A stretch of 64,000 bases of DNA from an uncultured Ectothiorhodospiraceae bacterium (GCA_913055565.1 CAJXKP010000005.1:42357-106356); one strand, 5' to 3'; positions 48,322 through 60,799 are shown, numbered from the stretch's first letter. Numbers and translations are program-made. Notes: generated by a model from the sequence alone, not told the origin.

Positions 48322-50052
48322 TTACGTTTGGCGCAGGTTGATGTAGCCCATGTGCTCAAGCTTGAGGATGACCTGCTGGGCACTCTCGTCGGGCGTCGCG
48401 TCGCTGGTATCCAGGGTCAGCTCTGGGTTCTCGGGCGCCTCGTAGGGGTCGTCGATGCCGGTGAAGTTCTCGATGACGCCGGCGCGCGCCTTGGCGTAGA
48501 GCCCCTTGCGATCACGCTCCTCGCAGACCTCGAGCGGCGTCGCGACGTGGATCTCAATGAAGCCGCCGCCGGCCTCCTCAATCATCTCGCGCACGCGCTG
48601 GCGCGTCTGGGCGTACGGGGCGATGGGGGCGCAGATCGCCGTGCCACCGTTCTTGGTGATCTGACTGGCGACGAAGCCGATGCGCTGGATATTGAGATCG
48701 CGATGCTCCTTGGAGAAGCCCAGCTCGCTGGAGAGATGCTTGCGCACCAGGTCGCCGTCGAGGAGGGTAACCTGGCGCCCGCCGAGCTCCATGAGCTTGC
48801 TCATCACGGCGTTGGCAATGGTCGACTTGCCGGAACCCGACAACCCCGTAAAGAACAGGGTAAAGCCCTGACGATCCTTGGGCGGATAGGTCTTGCGCAG
48901 CTCCTCGACGACCTCGGGATAGCCGAACCAATCGGGGATATCGAGGCCCTCGCGCATACGGCGCCGGAACTCGGTACCCGAGATGGAGAGCACCGTCTCC
49001 TGGCTGTCATCGACCTCATCGATGGGGGCGTATTCGGCGCGCTCGTTGACGTAGACCATCATCTGGAACGGCACGACCTCGATGCCGATCTCGTCCTTGT
49101 AACGCTCCACCAGATCATGGGCGTCGTACTCGCCGTAGAAGTCCTCGCCCTGACTGTTCTTGCCGGGGCCGGCATGGTCGCGACCGATGATGAAGTGTGT
49201 GCAGCCATGATTACGGCGAATCAAGGCATGCCAGACCGCCTCGCGCGGCCCGCCCATGCGCATCGCCAGCGGCAGGAGCGACAGCGCCGTGGTCTGCTCG
49301 GGGTATTTCTGGAGTACGTGCTCGTAGCAGCGCACCCGAGTGTAGTGGTTCACATCACCCGGCTTGGTCATGCCCACCACCGGATGGATGAGCAGGTTGG
49401 CCTCGGCCTGCTTGGCGGCGCGGAAGGTCAGCTCGACGTGGGCCCGGTGCATCGGGTTTCGCGTCTGGAAGGCCACCACGCGGCGCCAGCCGCTCTGGGC
49501 GAAGCGCTCCCGAAGCTGGCGCGGACTCAAGCGCAGGTGCTTGAAGTCGTAGTGCGCCGGCTCCGTGACCCCCTCCAGGCGGCCACCGAGATAGACGCTA
49601 CCCGCCTGATTGAGCAGATAGTCCACGCCGGAATGGGCGCTGTCCTCGGTGCCGAAGACCTGGCGTGCCTCGTGGCGGCAGTCCGGCGACCACTTATCGG
49701 CGACGTTGAGGATCGCGATCAGCAGCCCCTCGGCGTCGCGTAGCGCCACGCGATCCCCCTCCTGGATCGACGCCGCGGTATCCGCGTTGACATCCAGCGT
49801 AATGGGGACGGGCCACAGCGTGCCGTCGCTCAGCCGCATGTCATCAACGACGCGCTCGTAGTCGCGGCGGCCGAGGAAGCCCTCGAGGGGCGAGAAGCCG
49901 CCGTTGAGCAGGAGCTCAATGTCGCAGAGCTGGCGCTCGCTAAGATCGATGCTGGGCAGATTGGCCGCCTCCTGCTTGGCCTGAGCGGCGCGATCCGCAT
50001 CGAGGTAGAGCTCCTTGAGCTCGCCACCGTGGGGCTCGATGAGTGCAGTCAT
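48322..50052 (-). CDS. Bifunctional ATP sulfurylase / APS kinase
   Basis: Fused Sat-CysC enzyme that activates sulfate to APS and then PAPS. The ATG at 50052 gives 576 residues; a longer frame to 50112 overlaps the MFS gene. The N-terminal ATP sulfurylase (about 1-390) carries QTRNPMHRAH (196-205) and GRDHAGPG (290-297). The C-terminal APS kinase (about 395-576) has Walker A GLSGSGKS (403-410) and the LDGDLVRKHLS segment. The kinase P-loop is intact, so both activities are expected, unlike fungal enzymes with an inactive kinase half. It is neither next to cys genes nor to dissimilatory sulfur genes. Confidence 0.94.
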   Translation of the reverse strand: MTALIEPHGGELKELYLDADRAAQAKQEAANLPSIDLSERQLCDIELLLNGGFSPLEGFLGRRDYERVVDDMRLSDGTLWPVPITLDVNADTAASIQEGDRVALRDAEGLLIAILNVADKWSPDCRHEARQVFGTEDSAHSGVDYLLNQAGSVYLGGRLEGVTEPAHYDFKHLRLSPRQLRERFAQSGWRRVVAFQTRNPMHRAHVELTFRAAKQAEANLLIHPVVGMTKPGDVNHYTRVRCYEHVLQKYPEQTTALSLLPLAMRMGGPREAVWHALIRRNHGCTHFIIGRDHAGPGKNSQGEDFYGEYDAHDLVERYKDEIGIEVVPFQMMVYVNERAEYAPIDEVDDSQETVLSISGTEFRRRMREGLDIPDWFGYPEVVEELRKTYPPKDRQGFTLFFTGLSGSGKSTIANAVMSKLMELGGRQVTLLDGDLVRKHLSSELGFSKEHRDLNIQRIGFVASQITKNGGTAICAPIAPYAQTRQRVREMIEEAGGGFIEIHVATPLEVCEERDRKGLYAKARAGVIENFTGIDDPYEAPENPELTLDTSDATPDESAQQVILKLEHMGYINLRQT

Positions 50053-50092
50053 AGTGTCTCCTTTATCCGATATTCGATTGCTGCGGCGCGGC

Positions 50093-51298
50093 TCACGAGG
50101 CAGGGCCGGCACGTTGCACAGGATTGTCCCCGTGACCGGGCGCCCGCAGCCCGAGGGCGATCACGAACCAGACCAAGGCCATGCCGGCACACCCCATGAA
50201 CACCCCGGGTACGCCGGCGGCGCCATGTAACCAGCCGCCGCCGACGCCCCCAACGAAGGCCCCCATGAACTGCGCCGTCGAGTAGATCCCAAGCGCGGTC
50301 CCGCGCGCGGCCACCGGGGCAAAGCGCGAGACCAGCGACGGCAGTGACGCCTCAAGGATATTGAAGGCGGTAAAGAACAGCCAGAGCGCAAAGAGGATGA
50401 CCGGCGGCGTTTGCAAAAAGACCGCCAAAACCGCGTCCGCCAGCGCCAAGGTCAGGACAACAGCGCCCTGCAGCCGATGCATGATGCGCCGACGCTCGCC
50501 GATCCCGATGACCGGACCCATGGCCACTACGGAGGCCAGCAGGACGGGGATATAGACCTGCCAGTGATTGGCCTCGCTCATACCGAGGGCATCCCGGAGC
50601 ACCAACGGAAAGACCACGAAGCTCGCGGTCATCACCAGATGCAGCACGAAGATACCGGCGTCCAGCCGCAGCAGATCGGGATCGGTAACCACACGACGTA
50701 CCGCCGCCCATCGCACGCTGGTCTCCGGCCGCGCGCACGGCTGCCCGCCGGCCGGGACGATGGCATACAGCAGTACCACGGCGAGTGTCGCCAGCCCGGC
50801 GGTGACCCAGAAGACACCAGCGAGACCGAAGAAACCGGCGAGCAGGGGGCCGGCCACCAGGGCCAGCATGAACGAGGCGCCGACGCTGATGCCGATGATC
50901 GCCATCACCTTCGTGCGCTGCGCCTCGCGCGAGAGATCCGCGGACAGGGCCAGGATGGCCGACGACACCGCCCCCGCGCCCTGGACGATGCGCCCGATGA
51001 TCACGGTCTGGATGCTATCGCCCGTAGCGGCGATGACACTGCCGGCGACGAAGGCGATGAGCCCAGCGAGAATCACTGGCCGGCGACCGAGGCGGTCCGA
51101 GAGCGCGCCGAGAGGGATCTGTAGCAGTGCCTGGGTCAGGCCATAGGCACCGATGGCGACGCCGATAAGCAAAGGCGTGGCGCCAGCGAGGCTACCGCCG
51201 TAGATGGCAAAGACGGGCAGGATCAGGAACAAGCCCGACATGCGTAGGCCGAAGATCGCGGCCAACCCGCCGGCGGCCCGCCATTCCTGCGCGTTCAT
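50093..51298 (-). CDS. Major facilitator superfamily transporter
   Basis: 401 residues from the ATG at 51298 (the frame is open to 51391), about twelve transmembrane helices. Motif A-like GALSDRLGRRPVILAG follows helix 2, and the later halves show MFS-type spacing. It resembles the YajR-like MFS genes that lie between ssb and uvrA in many gammaproteobacteria; the substrate is unknown. The start is 92 bases from the uvrA start on the opposite strand. Confidence 0.9.
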   Translation of the reverse strand: MNAQEWRAAGGLAAIFGLRMSGLFLILPVFAIYGGSLAGATPLLIGVAIGAYGLTQALLQIPLGALSDRLGRRPVILAGLIAFVAGSVIAATGDSIQTVIIGRIVQGAGAVSSAILALSADLSREAQRTKVMAIIGISVGASFMLALVAGPLLAGFFGLAGVFWVTAGLATLAVVLLYAIVPAGGQPCARPETSVRWAAVRRVVTDPDLLRLDAGIFVLHLVMTASFVVFPLVLRDALGMSEANHWQVYIPVLLASVVAMGPVIGIGERRRIMHRLQGAVVLTLALADAVLAVFLQTPPVILFALWLFFTAFNILEASLPSLVSRFAPVAARGTALGIYSTAQFMGAFVGGVGGGWLHGAAGVPGVFMGCAGMALVWFVIALGLRAPGHGDNPVQRAGPAS

Positions 51299-51390
51299 CG
51301 CGGTATCACTATCGCCGTGGGCCAACTCGGGTATGCCACAGCCGCCAAAGACGGCGTATACTAACAGGTTGGCCTTAGCGCAGGAATCCA

Positions 51391-54255
51391 ATGCAGAGCA
51401 TACGTGTCCAGGGTGCCCGCACCCACAATCTCGCCAATATCGACGTCGAGCTCCCCCGGGACCGACTCATCGTCATGACCGGGGTATCGGGCTCGGGCAA
51501 GTCCTCGCTCGCCTTCGATACCCTGTACGCGGAGGGGCAACGGCGCTACGTGGAGTCGCTATCAACCTACGCCAGGCAGTTCCTGTCCATGATGGGCAAG
51601 CCGGACGTCGACCACATCGAAGGTCTGTCGCCGGCGATCGCCATCGATCAGAAGGCGAGCTCGCACAACCCCCGCTCGACCGTGGGCACGGCGACCGAGA
51701 TCCATGACTATCTGCGCCTGCTGTTCGCCCGCGCCGGCACGCCCCACTGCCCGGAGCACGGCACGGCCCTGCACGCGCAGACCATCAGCGAGATGGTGGA
51801 CGCCATCATGGCCCTGCCCGAGGGCACCAAGGCGATGATCATCGCACCCGTGGTCAGCCAGGAGAGCGGCACACAGAACAAAACGCTGCAGCAGCTCCAG
51901 GGTCAGGGCTTCATACGCGCCCGCATCGACGGCACGATCCACGAGCTCGATGACCCGCCCCGGCTCAACCCCAAGGTGCCGCACGACGTCGCCGTGGTGG
52001 TCGACCGCTTCAAGGTGCGCCCCGACATGACCACCCGCCTCGCGGATTCGCTGGAGACCGCGCTGGACCTCTCGGACGGCATCGCGCGGCTGGGATTCAT
52101 GGATGAGCCCGAGCGCGAGGAGATCGTATTCTCGTCACGCTACTCCTGCCCGAGCTGCGGCTACGGCATGGACAAGCTCGAACCGCGGCTGTTCTCGTTC
52201 AACAACCCCCACGGGGCATGCCCCGGCTGTGACGGCATCGGCGAGCGCCGCTTCTTCGATCCGGCCAAGGTCGTCGGTCACCCCGAGCTATCGTTAGCCG
52301 ATGGCGCCATCCGCGGCTGGGACCGGCGCAATGCCTACTACTCGCGCATCCTCGCGGATCTGGCAGCGCACTACGCATTCGACCCGGAGACACCCTGGCA
52401 AGAGCTGGACGCATCGCTGCGCGCGATCATCCTCGACGGCAGCGGCGACGAAAACGTCGCCTTCTACGACCTGGACAAGCCCAACGCCGCGCCGACCTAC
52501 CGGCCATTCGAGGGTGTGCTGCCCAACATGGATCGCCGCTACGCCGAAGCGGAGTCCAGCATCGTGCGCGAGGAACTAGCGCGCTATCTCAGCACGCAGG
52601 TCTGCCCGGACTGCGACGGCAGCCGTCTCAACGCGGCGGCACGCAACGTCAGCGTCGGACCGCTAACGCTGCCGGCGATCACCGCGCAGGCGGTCGGCGA
52701 CGCCTACCAGGGCATTAGCGAGCTCGAACTGCCGGGATCGCGCGGGCGCATCGCGGAACCGATCACCCGGGAGATCCAGAACCGCCTGAGCTTCCTGGTC
52801 AACGTGGGCCTGGATTACCTCACCCTCGACCGCGGCGCCGGCAGCCTCTCCGGCGGCGAGGCCCAGCGGATACGGCTCGCGAGCCAGATCGGTGCCGGCC
52901 TGGTCGGCGTGATGTACGTGCTCGACGAGCCGTCGATCGGCCTCCACCAACGCGACAACGCTCGTCTGCTGGGGACGCTGGACCAGCTCCGGGCCATGGG
53001 CAACACGGTCATCGTGGTCGAGCACGATGAGGACGCCATCCGCGCGGCCGATCATGTCCTCGACATGGGACCGGGCGCCGGCGATAACGGCGGCCATATC
53101 GTCGCCGAGGGCAGCCCGGCGGAGATCGAGGCCAGCGTCGGCTCCTTGACCGGCGACTACCTGGCCGGGCGCCGCCGGATCGCCATCCCCGAGCAGCGCG
53201 TACAGCCGACCCCGGAGCAGGAGCTCGTCATCCATGGCGCGCGCGGCAACAATCTGCAAGGCGTTGACCTGCACCTCCCCGCCGGCCTGGTGGTCGCCAT
53301 CACCGGCGTATCGGGCTCCGGGAAGTCCACCCTCATCAACGACACGCTGCACCGCGAGGCGGCGCGGGTACTCAATGGCGCCAACAGCGAGGGCGCCGCC
53401 CACGACAGCGTCGCCGGGCTAGAGAACTTCGATAAGGTAGTCGCCATCGACCAGAGCCCCATCGGGCGCACCCCGCGCTCGAACCCGGCCACCTACACGG
53501 GGCTATTTAACGGCATCCGTGAGCTGCTAGCGGGTACGCCCGAGGCGCGGTCGCGCGGCTACGGTCCGGGGCGCTTCAGCTTTAACGTCAAGGGCGGGCG
53601 CTGCGAGGCCTGCCAGGGCGACGGCGTCACGCGGGTCGAGATGCATTTCCTGCCCGACATCTTCGTACCTTGCGATGTCTGCGAGGGGCGGCGCTATAAC
53701 CGCGAGACCCTGGAGGTGCGCTACAAGGGCTACAACATCCACGAGATCCTGGAGCTGACCGTTGAGCAGGCACGCGAGGTCTTCGGGGCCGTGCCCGCGC
53801 TGCTGCGCAAGCTCGACATCCTGGCCGACGTCGGCCTGTCCTACGTCAAACTCGGCCAGCATGCGACCACCCTCTCGGGCGGCGAGGCGCAGCGCATTAA
53901 GCTCGCCCGCGAGCTGGCCAAGCAGGACACCGGCCAGACCCTCTACATCCTCGATGAGCCCACCACCGGGCTGCACTTCCACGACATCGATCAGCTCCTA
54001 ACGGTCCTGCACCGCTTGCGGGACGCGGGCAACACCGTGGTCATCGTCGAGCACAACCTGGATGTCATTAAGACCTCGGACTGGGTCGTGGACCTCGGCC
54101 CCGATGGCGGCAAGGGCGGTGGCCGCATCATCGCCGAGGGGCCACCGGAGAGCGTCGCCCAGGAATCGGCGTCTCATACGGGGCGCTACCTGGCGCCCAT
54201 CCTCGGCATCGAGCGCTCGCGGCTCGGCGAGGACGCCGCCGCGAATACAGGCTAG
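51391..54255 (+). CDS. uvrA: Excinuclease ABC subunit A
   Basis: Damage-recognition ATPase of nucleotide excision repair, 954 residues. The two ABC halves show Walker A GVSGSGKS at 31-38 and again at 639-646, with signatures [16 protein letters not shown] and [16 protein letters not shown]. Zinc fingers are present: CPSCGYG...CPGCDG (about 251-280) and CEACQGDG...CDVCEG (about 738-765). No LexA box was recognised in the 92 bases upstream. Confidence 0.98.
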   Translation: MQSIRVQGARTHNLANIDVELPRDRLIVMTGVSGSGKSSLAFDTLYAEGQRRYVESLSTYARQFLSMMGKPDVDHIEGLSPAIAIDQKASSHNPRSTVGTATEIHDYLRLLFARAGTPHCPEHGTALHAQTISEMVDAIMALPEGTKAMIIAPVVSQESGTQNKTLQQLQGQGFIRARIDGTIHELDDPPRLNPKVPHDVAVVVDRFKVRPDMTTRLADSLETALDLSDGIARLGFMDEPEREEIVFSSRYSCPSCGYGMDKLEPRLFSFNNPHGACPGCDGIGERRFFDPAKVVGHPELSLADGAIRGWDRRNAYYSRILADLAAHYAFDPETPWQELDASLRAIILDGSGDENVAFYDLDKPNAAPTYRPFEGVLPNMDRRYAEAESSIVREELARYLSTQVCPDCDGSRLNAAARNVSVGPLTLPAITAQAVGDAYQGISELELPGSRGRIAEPITREIQNRLSFLVNVGLDYLTLDRGAGSLSGGEAQRIRLASQIGAGLVGVMYVLDEPSIGLHQRDNARLLGTLDQLRAMGNTVIVVEHDEDAIRAADHVLDMGPGAGDNGGHIVAEGSPAEIEASVGSLTGDYLAGRRRIAIPEQRVQPTPEQELVIHGARGNNLQGVDLHLPAGLVVAITGVSGSGKSTLINDTLHREAARVLNGANSEGAAHDSVAGLENFDKVVAIDQSPIGRTPRSNPATYTGLFNGIRELLAGTPEARSRGYGPGRFSFNVKGGRCEACQGDGVTRVEMHFLPDIFVPCDVCEGRRYNRETLEVRYKGYNIHEILELTVEQAREVFGAVPALLRKLDILADVGLSYVKLGQHATTLSGGEAQRIKLARELAKQDTGQTLYILDEPTTGLHFHDIDQLLTVLHRLRDAGNTVVIVEHNLDVIKTSDWVVDLGPDGGKGGGRIIAEGPPESVAQESASHTGRYLAPILGIERSRLGEDAAANTG

Positions 54256-54282
54256 GGCAGAGCGGCCGGAGCGGTGGCCGTA

Positions 54283-54302
54283 GCGGCCCCAAGCGGGGCC
54301 GC
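54283..54302. terminator. Hairpin between convergent uvrA and purA
   Basis: A perfect 8-bp GC stem GCGGCCCC-AAGC-GGGGCCGC lies 28 bases after the uvrA stop and 49 bases before the purA stop. There is no T-run on either side. The position between convergent genes fits a bidirectional terminator, though the missing T-run makes this uncertain. Confidence 0.5.
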
Positions 54303-54350
54303 GTCGGTCCCGACTAGAACAGTGCCACGCGAGCTACCGCGCCGCGGCGC

Positions 54351-55670
<1,320 letters not shown>

Positions 55671-55745
55671 TTAATCCAGGCAATTCGGCTAGCTTAGGGG
55701 TGATTGGCCGCCGCGGCACTCGCCCGGCGACACCGGCGCGCGATA

Positions 55746-56945
55746 CTACCCCTCGATGGCTTCTATGGTCCAGCCATCCGTCCGACACACCAGACGCCGG
55801 TCGCAGCCCATGGCCGCTAGCTCATGCTCATGGCCCGGCAAGAGCCAGATAACGCGCTCGCCAGTCTGCCTGAGTTCCCCAACATAGCGGCTGAGATCCG
55901 CATCGTGCTGCCAGGGTGCGGCGATCGCTGCGGGCGAAGTGATCTCGCGCTCGGAGCGATTGAACAACGTCTTGAGGTCGCAGCTGAAGCCGGTCGCCGG
56001 CCGGCCGCGGCCGAATACCCGACCGATATCGTCATACCGCCCGCCACGGGCGATCTCCTCACCGTAGCCCGGCACGAAGGCCGCGAAAACGACCCCCGTA
56101 TGGTACTGATAGCCACGCAACTCAGCGAGATCGAAATGGATCGCCACATCGGGCAACCACGCCCGCAAGGCGTCAGCGATGGCGTTTAGCTCCGCGAGCG
56201 CGCGCCGGACGGGTTCGTCGGCATCGGCAAGCCGCGATGCGGCCTCCGCCAGCACCTCGGTGCCGCCACTGAGCAGCGCTAGCGAGCTGAGCATGTGCCG
56301 TGCCGGCTCCGCGACATCGACCTCTGCCAACAGCTCATCGACCTCCGAAGCGGCCTTACGCTGCAACGCCTCCCACAGACGAGACTCGGTGGCCGCGTCG
56401 AGCTGTGCCTGTTCCGCCAGCCCCCGGAAGATGCCCACATGCCCCAAATCGAGATGCGGCTCGCTAACATCAGCCCGACGCAGGGTCTCGATCATCAGGG
56501 CAATGATCTCGATGTCGCTCTCGATGCCCGTGTGGCCGTAGAGCTCGGCCCCCACCTGGAGCGGATTGCGCGAGGTTGCCGGCCCTTCGGGCCGCGTCTG
56601 CAGGACCGTTCCCGTGTAGCACAGCCGCACCGGGCAATCGCGGCGCAACTGATGGGCATCGATGCGGGCCGCCTGCGGCGTCATATCCGCACGCACGCCC
56701 ATCAGACGACCGCTCACCTGATCGGTCAGCTTGAAGGTCTGCACATCCAGATCCCGGGCCACCCCGGTTAGCAAGGCGTCCAGGTATTCGATAGTGGGCG
56801 GCATCACCAGGTCATACCCCCAACTGTCGTAGAGGCCCAGGACCTGACGACGCAGGGCCTCAAGAGCGCCTGCCTGGGGGGGCAGAACCTCATCGACCCC
56901 GTCGGGCAAGAGCCAGCGGGTATCCGTCACAAAGTTATCGCTCAT
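55746..56945 (-). CDS. hisZ: ATP phosphoribosyltransferase regulatory subunit
   Basis: HisRS-like protein without tRNA charging, required for activity of short-form HisG. The ATG at 56945 gives 399 residues; the open frame to 56981 overlaps the DUF2065 gene. Class II motif-like regions VRADMTPQAARI and the RGGRYDDIGRVFG segment are present, but the C-terminal anticodon domain of HisRS is missing. Its partner hisG is at 2422-3075, about 53 kb away, so the two subunits are not in one operon. Confidence 0.96.
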   Translation of the reverse strand: MSDNFVTDTRWLLPDGVDEVLPPQAGALEALRRQVLGLYDSWGYDLVMPPTIEYLDALLTGVARDLDVQTFKLTDQVSGRLMGVRADMTPQAARIDAHQLRRDCPVRLCYTGTVLQTRPEGPATSRNPLQVGAELYGHTGIESDIEIIALMIETLRRADVSEPHLDLGHVGIFRGLAEQAQLDAATESRLWEALQRKAASEVDELLAEVDVAEPARHMLSSLALLSGGTEVLAEAASRLADADEPVRRALAELNAIADALRAWLPDVAIHFDLAELRGYQYHTGVVFAAFVPGYGEEIARGGRYDDIGRVFGRGRPATGFSCDLKTLFNRSEREITSPAAIAAPWQHDADLSRYVGELRQTGERVIWLLPGHEHELAAMGCDRRLVCRTDGWTIEAIEG

Positions 56946-56952
56946 GGGCGTG

Positions 56953-57141
56953 TCACTGGCGCGTGAGATAGAGGATGCCAACGCCGATGGACATGGCGAT
57001 CAGGCCGGCGATTCGCAACGTCTTATCGTTTTGCTGGACGACCTGAAAGAGATACCGCCGCAGCGCCCCGGGGTGCAAGAACGGCATGATCCCCTCGAGA
57101 ACGAGCAGCAGCGCAATCGCCGATAGCAGATCGTTGAACAT
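56953..57141 (-). CDS. DUF2065 small membrane protein (YjeT-like)
   Basis: 62-residue protein with two predicted transmembrane helices (about 4-20 and 43-59) separated by a basic loop with PGALRRYLFQVV. It lies 7 bases upstream of hisZ and just after hflC, the same place as YjeT in E. coli. Function unknown. Confidence 0.85.
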   Translation of the reverse strand: MFNDLLSAIALLLVLEGIMPFLHPGALRRYLFQVVQQNDKTLRIAGLIAMSIGVGILYLTRQ

Positions 57142-57164
57142 GAGTCAGTTTGGCGCCCGAAGCG

Positions 57165-58037
57165 TTAACGCGCTTCGGGATCGTTCTTATCGAAGTACCG
57201 GAAGAAGTCCGAGTCCGGCGACAGGACGATGCGATCGCTCTTGTCCTTGAAGGTCTCGCGATAGGCCTGGAGGCTGCGATAGAAGCTATAGAAATCCTCG
57301 TCGTTGGAGTATGCGTCGGCGTAGGTCTTGGCCGCCTCGGCATCGGCATCACCCTTGATGATCTGTGCCTCGCGCTCGGCCTGGGCCACGATCTGACGGC
57401 GCTGGAAGTCGGCCTCGGAACGGATCTCCTCGCCCTTCTGCTCACCCAGCGCCCGCAGCTCCCGCGCGACCTGATTACGCTCGGCGCGCATGCGATCGAA
57501 CACCGACTCGCTAACCTCGTCCGAGAGCTCGATGCGCTTAATGCGCACATCCAGGACCTCAACACCCAGCGACTCGCCCGCCTCGGTGAGCCGGTTCTGC
57601 AGGATGCTCATCACCTGGCTGCGATCACCCGATACCAGCTGCGGGATGGTGCGCTGCCGGAACTCCTCACGTAGCCCATTGCGGAGGATGGATGACATAC
57701 GATCGTTGGCCAATGTATAGCGGCCCTGGACGGCGAGATAGAAGGTCTCGACGTTATCGATCCGCCACTTGACGAACGCATCCACCAACAGTGGCTTTTT
57801 CTGCTGGGTGAGGAACTGTTGCGGGTCCTCATCCAGGGTTTGGGCCCGAGCGTCGAAGGTCCGGATGTTGTTAATACCAGGGAAGATCCAGTGCAGCCCC
57901 GGCTTGAGGTCGGACTCAATCACCTCGCCCAGCCGAAACTTGATACCGCGCTGGGCTTCCTGGATCTGAGTCGTCGAGATGGAGAAGAGGAACAGCGCGA
58001 TAACCACCGCGCCGACGGCGAGTATGAGGCGATTCAT
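57165..58037 (-). CDS. hflC: FtsH regulator HflC
   Basis: SPFH/prohibitin-like inner-membrane protein that with HflK forms a large cage around FtsH and controls its proteolysis. It has 290 residues: one N-terminal transmembrane helix (about 4-22), the SPFH domain, and a long coiled coil with RNQVARELRALGEQKGEEIR (in part). Its start abuts the hflK stop with no gap. Confidence 0.96.
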   Translation of the reverse strand: MNRLILAVGAVVIALFLFSISTTQIQEAQRGIKFRLGEVIESDLKPGLHWIFPGINNIRTFDARAQTLDEDPQQFLTQQKKPLLVDAFVKWRIDNVETFYLAVQGRYTLANDRMSSILRNGLREEFRQRTIPQLVSGDRSQVMSILQNRLTEAGESLGVEVLDVRIKRIELSDEVSESVFDRMRAERNQVARELRALGEQKGEEIRSEADFQRRQIVAQAEREAQIIKGDADAEAAKTYADAYSNDEDFYSFYRSLQAYRETFKDKSDRIVLSPDSDFFRYFDKNDPEAR

Positions 58038-59390
58038 CTAGTAAGACTCCCGCGTCCGGTTCGTGCCCGAGTTCGTGTTCCCGGAGCGACTGATTTGCGA
58101 CGCCCCGTCGCCACTCGATGATGACCCCCTGGACTCGGAATCGGTGTTCGAGCGGCTCCGCTCTGCCCTATCGGCGTTGCGATTGAGCACCCCGTTAATC
58201 GGCATGTGCATGAGCGGGGAATTGCCTTCGGTATCAACAAGGATCTTGTCGGTATCGCCGAACACCGACTCCATGGTCTGGATGTACAAGCGCTCCCGCG
58301 TAACGCGCGGAGCCTGCTGGTACTCGCGGTTCAGTGCTAGGAATCGCTCAGCGGCTCCCTGGGCCTGATTGGTCTTCTCTGAGGCGTAGGACTTGGCGTC
58401 AGCCGTGAGCTGCGCCGCCCGGCCCCGCGCCTTCGGCACCTGCTCGTTCTTGTAGGCGATCGCCTCCTGGATCTTGCGGCGCAGATCCTCGCGGGCGCGC
58501 ACCGCGTCATCGAAGGCCTCCTGGACGGCGGCCGGCGGCCGCGCACGGCTCACGTTGACCTCCACAATCTGCAGGCCGACCTCGTATTGCTCGACGTGAT
58601 CGCGGACGAGCTGGCGAATGGCTCCCACCAGATCAACGGTCGGCTCGCTGGCCTCCTTCTCCTCCTGGACCTTGTCCTTTACAACGGAGGACTGTTCGCG
58701 CAGGTCCTTGACCTCTTCCTCGGACAGCTCCTCCTCCTTGCCCAGGCGATCGAAGGTGGCATCGAGGTCGTCCTGCGCGAGGAGCTCACTGAGCTTACGC
58801 TGACCGACCACCTCGCGCAGGGCGCTAACGGAGACGTCCCGCAGCGCCTTATCCGCATTGGCGAAGTTATAGATGTAGTCCTCGGGATCGGCGACGCGGT
58901 ACTGGACCTCCATGTTCACGCTCACCAGGTTTTCATCGGCGGTCAGCATGACCGATTCATCCTGACTGGTGCGGGTCGAGCTGCTCGGATTATCGCCGGA
59001 GCCGATATCGATGCTGCGCCGCTTGCTGACGTTGACGTGCTCCACCTCGCCGATGGGGTAGGGCCAGCGCCAGTGCGGTCCGGGCCCGGTCGTCGCCACA
59101 TGCGCGCCGAATCGCCGCACGGCGCCGCGCTCGCCCTCATCAACGATGTAGATGCCGGACAGCGCCCAGCCGACGACAACGATACCGACGATTACCATGA
59201 TGCCGGTATTGCCGATGCCGCCGCCGAACCCGCCGGAGCCGTTACCGGATCCGCCTTTGCCGCCGAAGAGGCTGTTAATGCGCGCCTTGATTCGGCGAAT
59301 GATCTCATCGAGATCGGGCGGGCCTTGATTGCCGCCCCCGCCGCCCCAGGGATCGCGGTTGTTGCCACCGCCGGGTTCGTTCCAGGCCAT
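58038..59390 (-). CDS. hflK: FtsH regulator HflK
   Basis: Partner of HflC, 450 residues. It has a Gly/Asn-rich cytoplasmic N-terminus, a transmembrane helix (about 61-80), the SPFH domain, and an extended coiled coil with KIQEAIAYKNEQVPKARGRA. It lies between hflX and hflC, the normal order. The C-terminal tail is Ser/Arg-rich and unstructured-looking. Confidence 0.95.
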   Translation of the reverse strand: MAWNEPGGGNNRDPWGGGGGNQGPPDLDEIIRRIKARINSLFGGKGGSGNGSGGFGGGIGNTGIMVIVGIVVVGWALSGIYIVDEGERGAVRRFGAHVATTGPGPHWRWPYPIGEVEHVNVSKRRSIDIGSGDNPSSSTRTSQDESVMLTADENLVSVNMEVQYRVADPEDYIYNFANADKALRDVSVSALREVVGQRKLSELLAQDDLDATFDRLGKEEELSEEEVKDLREQSSVVKDKVQEEKEASEPTVDLVGAIRQLVRDHVEQYEVGLQIVEVNVSRARPPAAVQEAFDDAVRAREDLRRKIQEAIAYKNEQVPKARGRAAQLTADAKSYASEKTNQAQGAAERFLALNREYQQAPRVTRERLYIQTMESVFGDTDKILVDTEGNSPLMHMPINGVLNRNADRAERSRSNTDSESRGSSSSGDGASQISRSGNTNSGTNRTRESY

Positions 59391-59458
59391 TCAACTATCT
59401 CCCGTCATGGACGCAGGCGCACACGATGTCACGCCCGCCGCAGATTAACCATATAAGT

Positions 59459-60799
59459 TTATGCTCGCATCGGGGTGGGCTCAAGCGCCGCATCCAGCCC
59501 CTCCTTACGATAGAGCCGGTTAAGATCGCGCCGCGGCAGATCAACCTCCAGCCGATAGCCGCCGGCGTCGGTGGCCGACTCCCCGCACACCGCCCCGAGC
59601 TGGTAGAACCGCGCTCGCAGGCGGCCCTGCTCCGGACGCAACTCGATGACGCCGCGAGTCCGCGCTGCTCCCACCAGTTCCTCGCTGGCTTGTAGCAGCT
59701 CGTCCAGGCCCTCACCGGTGGCGGCCGACAGCCACACCGCGCGGGGTTGGCCCTGATCATCACGATCGATGCGTGCCGGAATGCCCAGCTGATCGATCTT
59801 ATTGTAGGCACACAGTACAGGCAGCTCGCCCGCGCCGATGTCATCGAGGACGTCATCAACCTCCTGCATGTTCGCTTGCCGGGCCGGATCGGCCGCATCG
59901 ACGACGTGCAAGAGCAGGTCCGCCTCGGTCACCTCCTCCAACGTCGAGCGGAAGGCCGCAACCAGCTGAGGCGGAAGCTCGCGGATGAAGCCAACCGTGT
60001 CGGAGAAGATCACCCGCTCGCCACCCGGCAGGTGGCGGCGCCGCAGCGTGGTATCCAGGGTCGCGAACAGCTGATCGGCCGTGTGGACACCCTCGCCGTC
60101 GGCAGTCAGCCGATTAAACAGCGTGGACTTGCCCGCATTGGTATATCCGACCACCGAGATAACGGGCAGTTCCTGCTTGCGCCGCGCCTGACGGCCCTGC
60201 TCACGTTGCCGGCTGACGCGCGCGAGCCGTCGCTCGAGTTGCTTGATGCGCTGCTGGATCATGCGGCGGTCCATCTCGAGCTGGGTCTCGCCGGGGCCGC
60301 GCGTGCCGATGCCCCCGGATTGGCGCTCGAGATGGGACCAACCGCGGACCAGACGGCTGGCGATATGGCGCAGTTGGGCGAGCTCCACCTGGAGCTTACC
60401 CTCGTGGGAACGCGCCCGTTGCGCGAATATATCGAGGATCAGTCCAACCCGATCCAGGACGCGACAGCCCAGCGCCTGCTCCAGATTACGCTCCTGCGCT
60501 GGGGAGAGCGCATGGTTGACGATGACGAGATCGGCGCCCACGTCGTCGAGCCGTTGATGCAGCTCATCAACCTTGCCGCGGCCGATGTAGTACCGCGGAT
60601 CGGGATTGCGCCGCTTATGGACGGTCTCATCGACCACGCGAGCGCCCGCCGATTCGGTCAGCGCGCGTAGCTCGCGCAGGGCATCCTCCATGATCAGACA
60701 GCCGTCGTCGACCTGGACCAGTAGGGCGTTTTCACCACCACCCGGCCGGTCGAAGAGCTGGGCGGAGGCCGGTGTGGTACCGCGGTCCTCAGTCCGCAC
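59459..60799 (-). CDS. hflX: Ribosome-associated GTPase HflX
   Basis: GTPase that splits stalled or heat-damaged ribosomes. It has 446 residues from a GTG start overlapping the hfq end by 11 bases. The N-terminal HflX domain (about 25-205) includes [19 protein letters not shown] (in part); G1 is GYTNAGKS at 218-225, G3 is DTVGFI, and G4 is NKID. Confidence 0.96.
   Translation of the reverse strand: MRTEDRGTTPASAQLFDRPGGGENALLVQVDDGCLIMEDALRELRALTESAGARVVDETVHKRRNPDPRYYIGRGKVDELHQRLDDVGADLVIVNHALSPAQERNLEQALGCRVLDRVGLILDIFAQRARSHEGKLQVELAQLRHIASRLVRGWSHLERQSGGIGTRGPGETQLEMDRRMIQQRIKQLERRLARVSRQREQGRQARRKQELPVISVVGYTNAGKSTLFNRLTADGEGVHTADQLFATLDTTLRRRHLPGGERVIFSDTVGFIRELPPQLVAAFRSTLEEVTEADLLLHVVDAADPARQANMQEVDDVLDDIGAGELPVLCAYNKIDQLGIPARIDRDDQGQPRAVWLSAATGEGLDELLQASEELVGAARTRGVIELRPEQGRLRARFYQLGAVCGESATDAGGYRLEVDLPRRDLNRLYRKEGLDAALEPTPMRA

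Noticed and set aside
48208..49743. 511-codon plus-strand open frame opposite the ATP sulfurylase gene
   Set aside because: Antisense shadow; the minus-strand frame carries complete enzyme motifs.
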